This document shows, in pieces, positions 26,685-36,929 of a stretch of DNA of 64,000 bases. The position numbers and the translations under genes were made by a program. The stretch's first letter is position 1; the number at the start of each line of letters is the position of its first letter. The stretch comes from JAGVSR01 sp964589785. GTDB taxonomy: Bacteria > Pseudomonadota > Alphaproteobacteria > Rhizobiales > Hyphomicrobiaceae. The stretch lies in the NCBI GenBank assembly GCA_964589785.1, contig CAZPUQ010000001.1, positions 124,001 through 188,000 of the forward strand. Direction: 5' to 3'. The notes below the pieces were generated by a model. The model searched no databases. It was not told where the DNA came from and saw only the letters and a program-made list of their open reading frames with translations.

Positions 26685-27677
26685 ATGGCGGTTCTTGTCA
26701 CAGGCGGTGCCGGCTTCATCGGCAGCCACATGGTCCTGTCCCTGCTCGACGCCGGCGAGCCGGTGGTCGTCCTCGACAATCTGTCGACCGGGTTTCGCTG
26801 GGCCGTGCCGTCGTCCGCGACGCTCGTCGTCGGCGACGTCGGCGATCAGGACCTCGTGCGGACGGTCATCCGCAAGTACGCGATCACGGCGATCATCCAC
26901 TTCGCGGGCTCCATCGTCGTCCCGGAATCGGTCGCCGACCCGCTCGGCTACTACAACAATAACACCGTCAAGTCGCGCGCCCTCATGGAGGCGGCGGTGG
27001 CGACGGGCGTGAAGCACTTCATCTTTTCGTCCACGGCCGCCGTCTACGGCAACCCTGCCGAGAACCCGGTCAGCGAGGCGGCGGTGCCAGCGCCCATGTC
27101 GCCCTACGGCTGGTCGAAGCTGATGACCGAGGTCATGCTGGCCGATGCCGCCCGCGCCCATGACCTGCGCTATGTCGCGTTGCGCTATTTCAATGTCGCC
27201 GGCGCCGACCCCAAGGGACGCTCGGGGCAGTCCACTCCGCGGGCAACCCACCTCATCAAGGTCGCCTGCGAGACGGCGCTCGGCCGGCGCTCCCACATCG
27301 AGGTGTTCGGAACCGATTACCCGACCGCCGATGGCACCTGCGTGCGCGACTACATCCACGTCGCCGATCTCATCCGCGCCCATGCGGCCGCCCTCGACTA
27401 CCTGCGCACGGGAGGCCGGTCCGACGTCTTCAACTGCGGCTACTCGAAGGGCTTCTCGGTGCTGGAGGTGATCGATGCGGTGAAGCGCGTCTCGGGCGCC
27501 GATTTCGAGGTCCGCCTGTCGCCGCGCCGAGCCGGCGACCCCGCCGCCATCGTCGCGGCATCCCAGAAGATCAGAGACCGGCTCGGCTGGCAGCCGCGCC
27601 ATGACGACCTGGACGAGATCGTCCGTCACGCCTTTGCCTGGGAAAGCGCGCTCGACCGCTTCGATCTCGCCTCATAG
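26685..27677 (+). CDS. galE: UDP-glucose 4-epimerase
   Basis: A 330-residue extended SDR that interconverts UDP-glucose and UDP-galactose. The NAD-binding motif is VTGGAGFIGSH at residues 5-15, DNLSTG follows, and the catalytic residues are in FSSTAAVYGNP and SPYGWSK (Tyr-x-x-x-Lys). YPTADGTCVRDYIHVADL and FNCGYSKGFSVLEV are conserved substrate-side elements. The ATG at 26685 is preceded by AAGGAT and gives the normal N-terminus. It is divergent from galU. Confidence 0.95.
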   Translation: MAVLVTGGAGFIGSHMVLSLLDAGEPVVVLDNLSTGFRWAVPSSATLVVGDVGDQDLVRTVIRKYAITAIIHFAGSIVVPESVADPLGYYNNNTVKSRALMEAAVATGVKHFIFSSTAAVYGNPAENPVSEAAVPAPMSPYGWSKLMTEVMLADAARAHDLRYVALRYFNVAGADPKGRSGQSTPRATHLIKVACETALGRRSHIEVFGTDYPTADGTCVRDYIHVADLIRAHAAALDYLRTGGRSDVFNCGYSKGFSVLEVIDAVKRVSGADFEVRLSPRRAGDPAAIVAASQKIRDRLGWQPRHDDLDEIVRHAFAWESALDRFDLAS

Positions 27678-27754
27678 GCCGGTTGCCAACGGTCGCCGAA
27701 GGGTAGAAAACCCGCTCCGCGCTGACGCCGCCGCGCCGGAGCCGTTCCCGATCG

Positions 27755-28861
27755 ATGTCGTATGACCCTGAAGCCCGCCGCGACACGCCGCTTTCCCTGA
27801 AGCTCAAGGAGCGCATCCGGCGCCAGGGACCGATCCCGCTCGCCGACTACATGCGGGCGTGCCTCACCGATGCGGAGCACGGCTACTACGTTCACCAGCC
27901 GGCCATCGGACGCGCGGGCGACTTCATCACCGCTCCGGAGATCTCGCAGGTCTTCGGCGAGCTCCTGGGCCTGTGGTCGGCCGTCGTCTGGCAGCAGATG
28001 GGCGCGCGCGGGCGCGTTGCCGTCATCGAGCTCGGGCCGGGCCGCGGCACGCTGATGCGCGATGCGCTGCGGGCGGCGGGCCGGATGCCGGCCTTCCTGG
28101 CGGCGGCAGAGGTGCATCTCGTCGAGACGAACGGGCCGCTCGCCGCCCTGCAGCGCGACGTGCTGGCCGATGTCGGCCCGCCCGTCACTTGGCACGCCGC
28201 GCTCGCCACTGTGCCGCCGGGGCCGTCGATCCTGATCGCGAACGAGTTCCTGGACACGCTGCCCCTTTCGCAGGAGATCCGCGTCGATGGGGTCTGGCGG
28301 CAGCGCGGCGTGGCACTCGACGCTTCCGGGCGGCTCGTCTTCGAGGCGCTGGCCGGCAGCGCCGCGACCGGGATGCGGCTTCCCGATGCCGGCTCGGGCA
28401 GCATCGTCGAGGGCCATGACTATGCGTCCTTGCTGCGCGAGGTCGCAGCACGCAGCGATCGGGCGCCGGCAGTCGCGCTGTTCGTGGACTACGGCCATAC
28501 CGAAACGGCGGCGGGCGACACACTGCAGGCCGTACGCGGTCACGTGCCCGAGCATCCCCTCTGTTCTCCGGGCGAAGCCGACCTCACGGCACAGGTCGAT
28601 TTTGCAGAGGTCGTGGCGATCGCAGAAGGCCTCGGCCTGACGGTCGATGGCCCCGTTGCACAAGGCGAGTTCCTCGGCCGTCTCGGTATCGTGGAGCGCG
28701 CCTCGCGGCTCATGAGCGCCAACCCCGGCAAGGCTGGCGAGATCGAGATGGCGGTTGCGCGCCTCATTGCGCCGCAGGGCATGGGATCGCGCTTCAAGGT
28801 GTTGGGCCTGCGGCCGAAGCGGCTGCCGGTCCTGCCCGGATTTGAGGGAACGCGGGATTGA
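27755..28861 (+). CDS. MidA/NDUFAF7-like SAM-dependent methyltransferase
   Basis: A 368-residue protein of the COG1565 family. SLKLKERIRRQGPIPLADYM near residue 13 is the family N-terminus, GDFITAPEISQVFGE follows, and the SAM site is IELGPGRGTLMRDALRA near residue 91. ANEFLDTLPL, FVDYGH and LTAQVDFAEV are further family motifs. The mitochondrial homologue methylates an arginine of complex I subunit NDUFS2; a similar role in bacteria is likely but unproven. In many alphaproteobacteria this gene precedes pgeF, as here. Confidence 0.9.
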   Translation: MSYDPEARRDTPLSLKLKERIRRQGPIPLADYMRACLTDAEHGYYVHQPAIGRAGDFITAPEISQVFGELLGLWSAVVWQQMGARGRVAVIELGPGRGTLMRDALRAAGRMPAFLAAAEVHLVETNGPLAALQRDVLADVGPPVTWHAALATVPPGPSILIANEFLDTLPLSQEIRVDGVWRQRGVALDASGRLVFEALAGSAATGMRLPDAGSGSIVEGHDYASLLREVAARSDRAPAVALFVDYGHTETAAGDTLQAVRGHVPEHPLCSPGEADLTAQVDFAEVVAIAEGLGLTVDGPVAQGEFLGRLGIVERASRLMSANPGKAGEIEMAVARLIAPQGMGSRFKVLGLRPKRLPVLPGFEGTRD

Positions 28862-28916
28862 GAGTAGGGATGAGCCGACAAGGGAGTTCTTACCCAACGC
28901 AACGGGCCGCCGTCCC

Positions 28917-29690
28917 ATGCTGAACCCAGTCCTGAGCTCCGCCCTGGCAGGTATCGGGTCTGTCCGCCACGGTTTCTTTACCCGCGAAGGCGGCGTGTCG
29001 GAGGGGCTTTATGCCGGCCTCAACTGCGGGCTCGGCTCCAGCGACGCCTCCGGCCGGGTGATCGAGAACCGCGCGCGGGTGGTCCGCCACCTGGGCGGCG
29101 CGGGGAGCGAGGCCGTGACGCTCTATCAGGTCCACAGCGCAACGGCGCTGAGGGTGGACCATCCGCTCGCCCGCCAAGGCCTGCCGCGCGCCGACGCTGT
29201 CGTCACGACCGTTCCCGGCCTTGTCGTCGGCGTTCTCACGGCTGATTGCACGCCCGTGCTCTTCGCCGACCCCGAGGCCAAGGTGGTTGCGGCCGCGCAC
29301 GCAGGCTGGCGCGGTGCGGTCGCGGGGATCATCGAGTCGACGGTCGCGGAGATGGAGCGGGCGGGCGCGCGCCGGGATCGCATCCGTGCTGCCATCGGGC
29401 CGACGATCAGTCAGGCGGCCTACGAGGTCGGGCCCGAGTTCGAGGCCGAGGTCCTGGCGCACGATCCCACCAACCGCGACTTCTTCGTCGTGCCGCAAGC
29501 GGGCGCGCGGGCGAGGTTCGATCTGCCGGGCTATGTCGGCCGCCGCCTCGGCCGTCTCGGGCTCGCATCCGTCGAGAGCGTGTCGCCCTGCACCTATGAG
29601 AACGAATCGCTTTTCTTCTCCTACCGCCGCACGACGCATCGCCGGGAGCCCGATTACGGCCGCCAAATCTCTGCCATCGTTGTGACTTAA
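28917..29690 (+). CDS. pgeF: PgeF/YfiH-type peptidoglycan-editing factor
   Basis: A 257-residue protein of the DUF152/YfiH family. HGFFTREGGVSEGLYAGLN near residue 19 is the family hallmark, and the metal-binding residues are in QVHSA, LTADCTPVLFAD and AAHAGWRGAV. In E. coli the protein hydrolyses UDP-MurNAc with a wrongly attached serine, editing peptidoglycan; older names are laccase or polyphenol oxidase. The ATG at 28917 is chosen because homologues start close to this segment; earlier in-frame codons overlap the methyltransferase gene. Confidence 0.92.
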   Translation: MLNPVLSSALAGIGSVRHGFFTREGGVSEGLYAGLNCGLGSSDASGRVIENRARVVRHLGGAGSEAVTLYQVHSATALRVDHPLARQGLPRADAVVTTVPGLVVGVLTADCTPVLFADPEAKVVAAAHAGWRGAVAGIIESTVAEMERAGARRDRIRAAIGPTISQAAYEVGPEFEAEVLAHDPTNRDFFVVPQAGARARFDLPGYVGRRLGRLGLASVESVSPCTYENESLFFSYRRTTHRREPDYGRQISAIVVT

Positions 29691-29888
29691 CTGCACAATC
29701 CACAGGCGAGGGCATCCTGGAGCAGCCTGGATTAGGCACTTTCCCAAGTTTGAGGGTCGACCGGCTTGTCGCCCGGGCTTGGCTCGGGTTAGGCAGGATC
29801 GTGGGTACCGGTGCAAAGGGGAGTTTGGGCCGCAAAGTCAGTACGACGGCCGCCGGAAAACAGCGGGTCAAACGAGGGGGACGTCATC

Positions 29889-30935
29889 GTGACGACCATT
29901 GATCATGCTGCGGCTAGCGGCGTCCAAAAGCGGGTCGCACGGGCAGCATTTCTTCTGTTTACGGCCATCGGGCTTGCGGGGTGCGAGACCGGTGCCAATA
30001 TTTTTGCCGGCGGTGGCGATGGCGCGGAGACGCAGCTTGCCGCGACACCCGCAGCACCGGCCTCGCAGCGCGCCAAGATTGCGGTCGCCCCGATCGTCGG
30101 TCCTCCGGACGCGACCTCTCGCGCCCTCCAGACACAGGTCACGTCGGCGCTCGAGCGCCAGAAGGTGACGGTTGCCAAGCAGCCCGCCGATCCGTCCGAC
30201 TATACGCTGCGCGGCTACGTGGTGGCGGCCAAGGAAAAGGCCTCGACCAAGATCTCCTACATCTGGGACGTGACCGATCCGTCGGGCAAGCGCGTCAATC
30301 GCATCACCGGCGAGGAGGTGTCGCCGGGCAGCGGAGCCGGCAAGGACACGTGGGGCGCCGTGACGCCCGCGATGATCGATCAGATCGCCAACAAGACGGC
30401 GGGCTCCGTGGCCTCCTGGCTGCCGTCGCAGGGAGCGGCGGGCGCCGCGCCTGCGCCCGCGGCGGCTCCGGCCAGCAGCATTCCGGTCGCGGCCGCTGCT
30501 CCCGCCGCACCTGCGGCGGCGCCGCAGGCGGTGGCCGCCGCGCCGGCTCCCACCGCGGCGACGGGCAGCATCGGCCGCGCCGGTGCCGTCATGGCTTCCG
30601 TCCCGAACGTGACGGGGGCGCCGGGAGACGGCAGCATCGCCCTGACCGGAGCCATCCAGCGCGAGCTGACCCGCAACGGCGTCTCGCTCACCAGCGGCGG
30701 GGCGGAAACGTACAAGGTCGAGGGCAAGGTGACCGTCGGCACGGTGCGCGACGGCAAGCAGCCGGTAACGATCGACTGGCATGTGAAGGACCCCAAGGGC
30801 AAGCAGCTCGGAACCGTCTCGCAGAAGAACGAGGTTCCGCAGGGGTCGCTTGACGGGCCCTGGGGCAAGACGGCAGACGCCGCCGCCGCCGCCGCCGCGC
30901 AGGGCATCATCAAGCTCCTGCCGAAGGCGAACTGA
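29889..30935 (+). CDS. Predicted lipoprotein with duplicated domain
   Basis: A 348-residue protein with a lipobox (AIGLAGC, Cys 32 from the GTG at 29889); GAGGGGG lies before that start. Two homologous halves of about 110 residues are joined by an Ala/Pro linker (about residues 180-225). The first half has YTLRGYV, IWDVTDPSGKRV and DTWGAV; the second has YKVEGKV, DWHVKDPKGKQL and PWGKTA at equivalent places. This suggests an internal duplication. It should be anchored in the outer or inner membrane. I do not recognise a named family. It lies 200 bp after pgeF and 200 bp before prs. Confidence 0.82.
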   Translation: MTTIDHAAASGVQKRVARAAFLLFTAIGLAGCETGANIFAGGGDGAETQLAATPAAPASQRAKIAVAPIVGPPDATSRALQTQVTSALERQKVTVAKQPADPSDYTLRGYVVAAKEKASTKISYIWDVTDPSGKRVNRITGEEVSPGSGAGKDTWGAVTPAMIDQIANKTAGSVASWLPSQGAAGAAPAPAAAPASSIPVAAAAPAAPAAAPQAVAAAPAPTAATGSIGRAGAVMASVPNVTGAPGDGSIALTGAIQRELTRNGVSLTSGGAETYKVEGKVTVGTVRDGKQPVTIDWHVKDPKGKQLGTVSQKNEVPQGSLDGPWGKTADAAAAAAAQGIIKLLPKAN

Positions 30936-31142
30936 GGCCTCACGGTGGCCGCGGGGAGCCCGCGACCGCCGGTTGCCGTCACATTTTCTGCCTGTGAGTT
31001 CACGGCGTTCGTGCGCACCGTTTACACGCCTCCGGCGCCTTGCTAGAGAGCGCGCACGCACACGTTCGTCACACAAAGCCGTTGCGAGAGGCGCGTCATG
31101 CCGTTCGATGCCCGGGAAGAGAGGGACCGCGGCGCACCGCGC

Positions 31143-32075
<933 letters not shown>

Positions 32076-32356
32076 CGGCGATCGAGCGGCGCTCCGGCCG
32101 CTCCGGCGTCTCTTGCGCCTGAAAGGGCGGCACGGAGAAGCGCCGCGTGCCGGATTCTCAGTCACTTTGACCGACCCCCACGAACGTCTCCGCGCCTCTT
32201 GGTTGAGAGCCGGGCGCGCCGCGCGCGGCAGCCTTGCCTTACCGTCGTGGGGTAGGGTTTGATCGGCGCTGGCGTTGATCGGCATGGCCGGCCGCTGCCG
32301 CGCCCGTTGGCGATCGCCGCGCGAACGTTGAGGGCGGTTCAAGAGAGTGCTGCCGC

Positions 32357-32878
32357 ATGGCAAGCGATGACGACATCGTCGGGTATACGGTCGCCTACGA
32401 CCAGGACGACATCCACTTTCCGATTTATGTCATGACGGCCATCGCGGTCGCTCTCTTTGTCGCTGGAGTCGTCAAGGGACTGCCGCTCCTTGCCGTCGTC
32501 GCCCTGCTGCCGGCTGCCGTCGCCTACTATAACCTGCCGCTGATCGAGGGAGGACGCCCGCGGCTCGGATCGGGCCAGTACGGTCTTTTCATCGAGGGCC
32601 TCGGGCTCGTCTCCTGGCGCGCGATCGACAGCGTCACGACCGTCGAGACGGTCATGCGCGGGGTTACGTCGCGGGAGCTGCATATCGCCTTGCGCAAGCC
32701 GTTGGCCGAAGCCCTGCTCGTCGACTGGCGCCGCCGGCCGCTTGCGCGCCGGTTCATGCGGCTGCCGTGGCGCATGGACGCCAACGTAATCGGTATTCCG
32801 CTCGATATCCTCGACCGGCCCGCCGACGAGATTGCCGAGACCGTCGTGCGCATGTGGCGTTTCAATCGCGGACGGTGA
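32357..32878 (+). CDS. Hypothetical small membrane protein
   Basis: A 173-residue protein I do not recognise. Two adjacent hydrophobic segments (about residues 23-40 and 43-58) form a hairpin. The soluble C-terminal part (GRPRLGSGQYGLFIEGLGL, then AIDSVTTVETVMRG) has a strand-rich pattern reminiscent of PH-like domains of bacterial membrane proteins, but this is a guess. AAGAGAG precedes the ATG. No neighbour suggests a role. Confidence 0.7.
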   Translation: MASDDDIVGYTVAYDQDDIHFPIYVMTAIAVALFVAGVVKGLPLLAVVALLPAAVAYYNLPLIEGGRPRLGSGQYGLFIEGLGLVSWRAIDSVTTVETVMRGVTSRELHIALRKPLAEALLVDWRRRPLARRFMRLPWRMDANVIGIPLDILDRPADEIAETVVRMWRFNRGR

Positions 32879-33011
32879 CCGGCGCCATTCAGGGAAAACA
32901 GCTTCATCGCCGTCCAGCCGGCGGCCGCCCTTGTCCGCGCCGCAATTGCGGGCGTTATGGGTGGCAATGGCGTTCGATTTGCGCCGCTCGAACCCCGACC
33001 GCGAGGTGGCC

Positions 33012-34598
33012 ATGTCCTCAGTTCCCATGACCGGTTCAATCCGATTTAAATTCGTCCTCCTGTGCGCGCTGCCCGTATGGCTCGCGCCGCACGCCGAGGC
33101 CATGGCCGAGCGGGGCTCGGGCACGATCCGTCTCGCGCAGGCTACCCCGTCGCCGTCGGACGAGGAGACCTCGCAGCCCAAAGGCAAGGGCCGGAAAAAG
33201 AACAAGTCGGAAAATAGGTCGAAGGACGCCGAAGGCGGCCAGAAGGCACCACGCGAGGACGGTGCCGCACCCCGCAAGAAGCAGGGCAGCAAGAATCGCA
33301 AGGCGCCCGACGAGAAGACGGCCGCGCCGCCGCCCGCGCGCAAATCCGTCAAGCCTGCCGCGAAGCCCGCAACCAAGGCGCCGCCGCCCGTGGTCGAGAC
33401 CCCGGCAAGCGGTCCATCCAAAGAAAAGTCTTCCCGCGGCCGGTTCGACGCAAAGCGCACGCCGGCGCCCTCCGTCGTCCCCTCTGGCGAGGACAATCGC
33501 AAGATCGCGCCCGACGGCCCGCGCGACCGCAAGCCAGGCGGCTTCGTCGAGCCCGGCTTCGGCGATCGCGCGGCGAAAGGCAGCGTGAAAGTGCCGCCGA
33601 AGCGCGAGGACGTGATCCGCAGCTACAAGCCGCCGCCCAAGCCGGCGCGCTCGTTCGAGGAATTGAAGCGCGGCCGCAAGGAGAAGGTCGTGGCCGACGG
33701 CAAGTACCGCGTGATCGAGGAGGCGGACCGTCGCGTCATCGTCAAGCAGGACAACCGCGTCTTCATCCGCCACGACGACGCGGATCGCTTCCGTCGCCTG
33801 GCGCCGGGTGCGCGCACCATCCGACGGGCCGACGGAACCGCGACGACCTTCATGACACGGCGCGACGGCGTGCGCATCTACGACGTGACCGACCGTCACG
33901 GCCGGCTTCTCTATCGCTACCGCCGCCTGCCGGGCGGACGCGAGGTGATCCTCATCGACAACCGCCGCTACTATCGCAGCGACCGCGACCGGACGCGCGA
34001 TCTCCTGCTCGGCGTCGGCATCGGCCTCGTGGTCGGCAGCGCCGTCGCGCTGGCCGCGCCCGACATCCGCATTCCGCGCGACGCCTACATCGTGGACTAC
34101 GATCGCGCCTCCGACGATGACCTCTACGAGGCCATGATCGCGCCGCCCATCGAGCGTCTCGATCGCGGCTACTCGCTCGACGAGGTCCGCTACACACCCT
34201 ACCTGCGCGACCGCATGCGCCGCGTCGATCTCGACATCGTGACCTTCGACTTCGGCTCGTGGGAGGTCGGTCCCGATCAGGAGCGGGCGCTCGAGCGCAT
34301 GGCGAACGCCATCAACCGGGCTCTGGACCGCAATCCGGATGAGATTTTCATGATCGAGGGCCATACCGACGCGGTCGGCTCGGAGGAGGACAACCTCACG
34401 CTCTCCGATCGCCGCGCCCAGGCGGTGGCCGAGATCTTGACCACGGCCTACGGCGTGCCTCCGGAAAACCTCGTGACGCAGGGCTACGGCGAGGAGCAGC
34501 TCAAGATTCCAACCGACGGGCCTGAGCGCGCCAACCGCCGCATCTCGTTCCGCCGTATCGGACCGCTGCTCAGCGGCCGCTATGAGGACGCGCCCTAG
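33012..34598 (+). CDS. OmpA family protein with Lys/Pro-rich N-terminal region
   Basis: A 528-residue exported protein. A signal peptide (FKFVLLCALPVWLAPHAEA) is followed by about 170 residues of low-complexity Lys/Pro/Ala sequence, then a region rich in Arg, Asp and Tyr (RVIVKQDNRVFIRHDDADRF). A short hydrophobic Gly-rich stretch (LLLGVGIGLVVGSAVALAA) lies near residue 335. The C-terminal OmpA domain contains FDFGSWEVGP, MIEGHTDAVGSEEDN and ANRRISFRR and should bind peptidoglycan. Starts at 33012 and 33027 are both possible. The family is common in Hyphomicrobiales envelopes; the specific role is unknown. Confidence 0.85.
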   Translation: MSSVPMTGSIRFKFVLLCALPVWLAPHAEAMAERGSGTIRLAQATPSPSDEETSQPKGKGRKKNKSENRSKDAEGGQKAPREDGAAPRKKQGSKNRKAPDEKTAAPPPARKSVKPAAKPATKAPPPVVETPASGPSKEKSSRGRFDAKRTPAPSVVPSGEDNRKIAPDGPRDRKPGGFVEPGFGDRAAKGSVKVPPKREDVIRSYKPPPKPARSFEELKRGRKEKVVADGKYRVIEEADRRVIVKQDNRVFIRHDDADRFRRLAPGARTIRRADGTATTFMTRRDGVRIYDVTDRHGRLLYRYRRLPGGREVILIDNRRYYRSDRDRTRDLLLGVGIGLVVGSAVALAAPDIRIPRDAYIVDYDRASDDDLYEAMIAPPIERLDRGYSLDEVRYTPYLRDRMRRVDLDIVTFDFGSWEVGPDQERALERMANAINRALDRNPDEIFMIEGHTDAVGSEEDNLTLSDRRAQAVAEILTTAYGVPPENLVTQGYGEEQLKIPTDGPERANRRISFRRIGPLLSGRYEDAP

Positions 34599-34695
34599 CC
34601 CCGCGGCGTTGGCCCGGGGGCGGATGGCGGAGCGCGGTCGGCGTCCTGCTCACACCCCTGCCCAGGCCGGCGCGAACGTGCTAGGTCGCGGGCCC

Positions 34696-35646
34696 ATGAC
34701 GGAAAGGCCCGCCACACCCGCGCCGCCCGCCGCCCGCATCGATCTCATCGAGACGGAGGGCTTTGCCGATTATGCGCTGCTCGACAGCGGTGGGGGACGC
34801 AAGCTCGAACGCTTCGGCACGGTCGTCGTCGATCGCCCCGAGCCGCAGGCGCTCTGGTCGCCGCGCCTGGCCAAAGCCGAGTGGGCCAAGGCGCACGCGG
34901 TGTTCTCTGCCTCGGGCGAGGACGAGGAGAAAGGCCGCTGGCGCGTCGACCGGCCCGTTCCCGAGAGCTGGCCGGTCCGCCTGGCGCTTCCGGCGCACGG
35001 CGGCGGCAAGGCCGGCTCGGTTACGATGCTCTGCAGGATGCAGGGGCTCTGGCACCTGGGGCTCTTCCCCGAGCAGATGCCGCACTGGTCCTGGATGCTC
35101 GACCGCATCGCCGCGGTGAAGAATGGCCCGGCGCGCGTGCTCAACCTCTTCGCCTACACCGGAGCCGCCTCGCTGCTGGCGGCGGCGGCCGGAGCCGAGG
35201 TCACCCACCTCGATGCGTCGAAGAAAGCCATCGCCTGGGGCCGTGAGAACCAGGCCGCGTCGAAGCTCGAGGCGACCAAGGTACGCTGGATCCTCGACGA
35301 TGCGGCGAAGTTCGTCGCGCGCGAGGCGCGGCGCGGCAAGACCTACCATGTCATTCTCCTCGATCCGCCGAAGTTCGGACGCGGGCCAGAAGGAGAGGTG
35401 TGGGATCTCTTTACCGATCTGCCGGGCCTTCTCGCCGGCTGCCGCGACCTGCTCGATCCGCAGCAGTCGTCTCTGATCCTCACCGTCTATGCGATCCGAG
35501 CCTCCGCGCTGGCCTTCGACCAGGTGATGCGCGACACGCTTGAGGGCAGAGGCGGGGCGTTCCATGCCGGCGAGCTCGCCATTCGTGCCAAATCCGGTTT
35601 CGCGGTGCCGACGTCGCTCTTTGCGCGCTGGGTGTCGGCGCCATGA
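34696..35646 (+). CDS. Class I SAM-dependent rRNA methyltransferase (RlmI/RlmK-like)
   Basis: A 316-residue protein lacking the N-terminal PUA domain of RlmI. The SAM-binding strand and loop are LNLFAYTGAASLLAAAAGAE near residue 151, the next acidic strand is VTHLDASKKAIAWGRENQ, and the catalytic region is HVILLDPPKFGRGPEGEVW near residue 222. These match the Methyltrans_SAM (PF10672) group that methylates 23S rRNA. Earlier ATGs at 34582 and 34624 would add residues without similarity. The stop overlaps the next RNA methyltransferase by 4 bp. Confidence 0.88.
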   Translation: MTERPATPAPPAARIDLIETEGFADYALLDSGGGRKLERFGTVVVDRPEPQALWSPRLAKAEWAKAHAVFSASGEDEEKGRWRVDRPVPESWPVRLALPAHGGGKAGSVTMLCRMQGLWHLGLFPEQMPHWSWMLDRIAAVKNGPARVLNLFAYTGAASLLAAAAGAEVTHLDASKKAIAWGRENQAASKLEATKVRWILDDAAKFVAREARRGKTYHVILLDPPKFGRGPEGEVWDLFTDLPGLLAGCRDLLDPQQSSLILTVYAIRASALAFDQVMRDTLEGRGGAFHAGELAIRAKSGFAVPTSLFARWVSAP

Positions 35647-36458
35647 CCCGCAGCGCGAAGCCGATCACCAGCCTGACGAACGAGCGCGTGAAGGCGATCC
35701 GGGCGCTCGACATGCGCAAGGAGCGCCGGCAGACCGGCCTTTTCCTCGCCGAAGGCGCCGCGATCCTGATGACCGCGCGCGCCGCGGGCTTCCGGCCGGA
35801 GACCCTCGTCTATCGTGCGGGCGCGCTCGAGACGGACACGCAGAAGCGCCTCGTCGGCGCCGCGCTCGAGGAGGGCGCGGAGGTCCTGGAAGTCTCCGGT
35901 GCCGTGCTCGAGAAGCTTGCGGCCAAGGACAATCCGCAGACCATGCTCGCCGTCTTCAAGCAGCGCTGGGCGAAGCTCCCGGAAGCAAAGTCGGTCGGGC
36001 CAAAAGCCGTCTGGCTCGCGCTCGAGGATGTGCGCGACCCGGGCAACCTCGGGACGATCATCCGCACCGCGGACGCGGTGGGCGCGGCCGGCATCATCCT
36101 CGTCGGCGCCTGCACGGATCCCTATTCGCGCGAGGCCGTGCGCGCGACGATGGGCTCGATCTTCAGCGTTCCGCTCGTCGCGGTCGAGCGGGAGGCATTC
36201 CTCACCTGGGTGCCGCGCTGGTCGGGCGACGTCGTCGCCACGACGCTCGACGCGAGGGAGGACTTCCGCCGCGCCGCCTACAAGCCCCCGGTGCTCCTGA
36301 TGATGGGCAGCGAAGGGCCGGGTCTCAGCGTCGCGCTGGCCGCGCTCGCCAGCCGGCGCGTCACGATTCCCATGGCCGGCACGCTCGACAGCCTCAACCT
36401 GGCGGTCGCCACCGCGCTCGTCCTCTACCATCTGCGCGGCGCCGAGCTCAGGCTTTGA
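35643..36458 (+). CDS. TrmH/SpoU family RNA 2'-O-methyltransferase
   Basis: A 271-residue SPOUT methyltransferase. The N-terminal substrate-binding domain includes ERRQTGLFLAEGAAILMTA near residue 26. The knotted catalytic domain carries the three family motifs: LALEDVRDPGNLGTIIRTAD near residue 124, LLMMGSEGPGLS near residue 218, and TIPMAGTLDSLNLAVATALV near residue 241. It probably methylates a ribose in 23S rRNA or tRNA. The ATGA overlap with the preceding methyltransferase implies co-translation of two RNA-modifying enzymes. Confidence 0.93.
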   Translation: MTRSAKPITSLTNERVKAIRALDMRKERRQTGLFLAEGAAILMTARAAGFRPETLVYRAGALETDTQKRLVGAALEEGAEVLEVSGAVLEKLAAKDNPQTMLAVFKQRWAKLPEAKSVGPKAVWLALEDVRDPGNLGTIIRTADAVGAAGIILVGACTDPYSREAVRATMGSIFSVPLVAVEREAFLTWVPRWSGDVVATTLDAREDFRRAAYKPPVLLMMGSEGPGLSVALAALASRRVTIPMAGTLDSLNLAVATALVLYHLRGAELRL

Positions 36459-36929
36459 CCACTCACGATTCGCTGCTGCCTCTCACCCCGACCCTCTCCC
36501 TGTAACGCTGTCGCGTTGCGGGAGAAAGGCACGCAGACACGGAGGCACACCCCGCGTGCCTTCGCACCGGAGGGAGAGACACCGTTCGGGGAGCGGGGCG
36601 CGGCGGAGCCGCGGGTCGTCCGCAAGGATCTAGAATGAAGCGCCGCGGCGCCCCGCTTTGACGGGCTTCGCCTGGGCTCGCTCTTACCCCAGGCCTGCCG
36701 GCCTCCACTTTTCACCGGTACCCCACCCGGACCCTGCGTTACCGCGGGGTATGGAGATAAAGTCGGGAGGGTTGGCCCGCGTCGAGCCTCGAAGGTCCTC
36801 CCGCACCCGCCCCTGCGTCGCGCGATCCAGACGCCTCCGGACGGCGCCCCCGAGTGATGCAGGTGCGCCAAGTCTAGGGTGCGCAATCGGAGGCGGGGAT
36901 AAATCTGCTCGTTGCGGTGACGACCTGCA
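36459..36929. repeat. Repeat-like intergenic sequence
   Basis: About 470 bp without a gene. The start has the motif CTCACCCCGACCCTCTCCC (from 36482) and an imperfect hairpin from TCTCCC (36495) to GGGAGA (36520-36525). Many Hyphomicrobiales genomes carry this motif as a dispersed intergenic element. A second imperfect inverted repeat, with TACCCC near 36720 and GGGGTA near 36746, follows. The copy number in this genome cannot be judged from one window. Confidence 0.45.

Noticed and set aside
36872..36883. CCAAGTCTAGGG, a short match to the small-RNA core found at 44.4 and 44.7 kb
   Set aside because: Only about 12 bases match; there is no flanking terminator stem, no U tract and no GCCC/GGGC hairpin, so it is likely chance.
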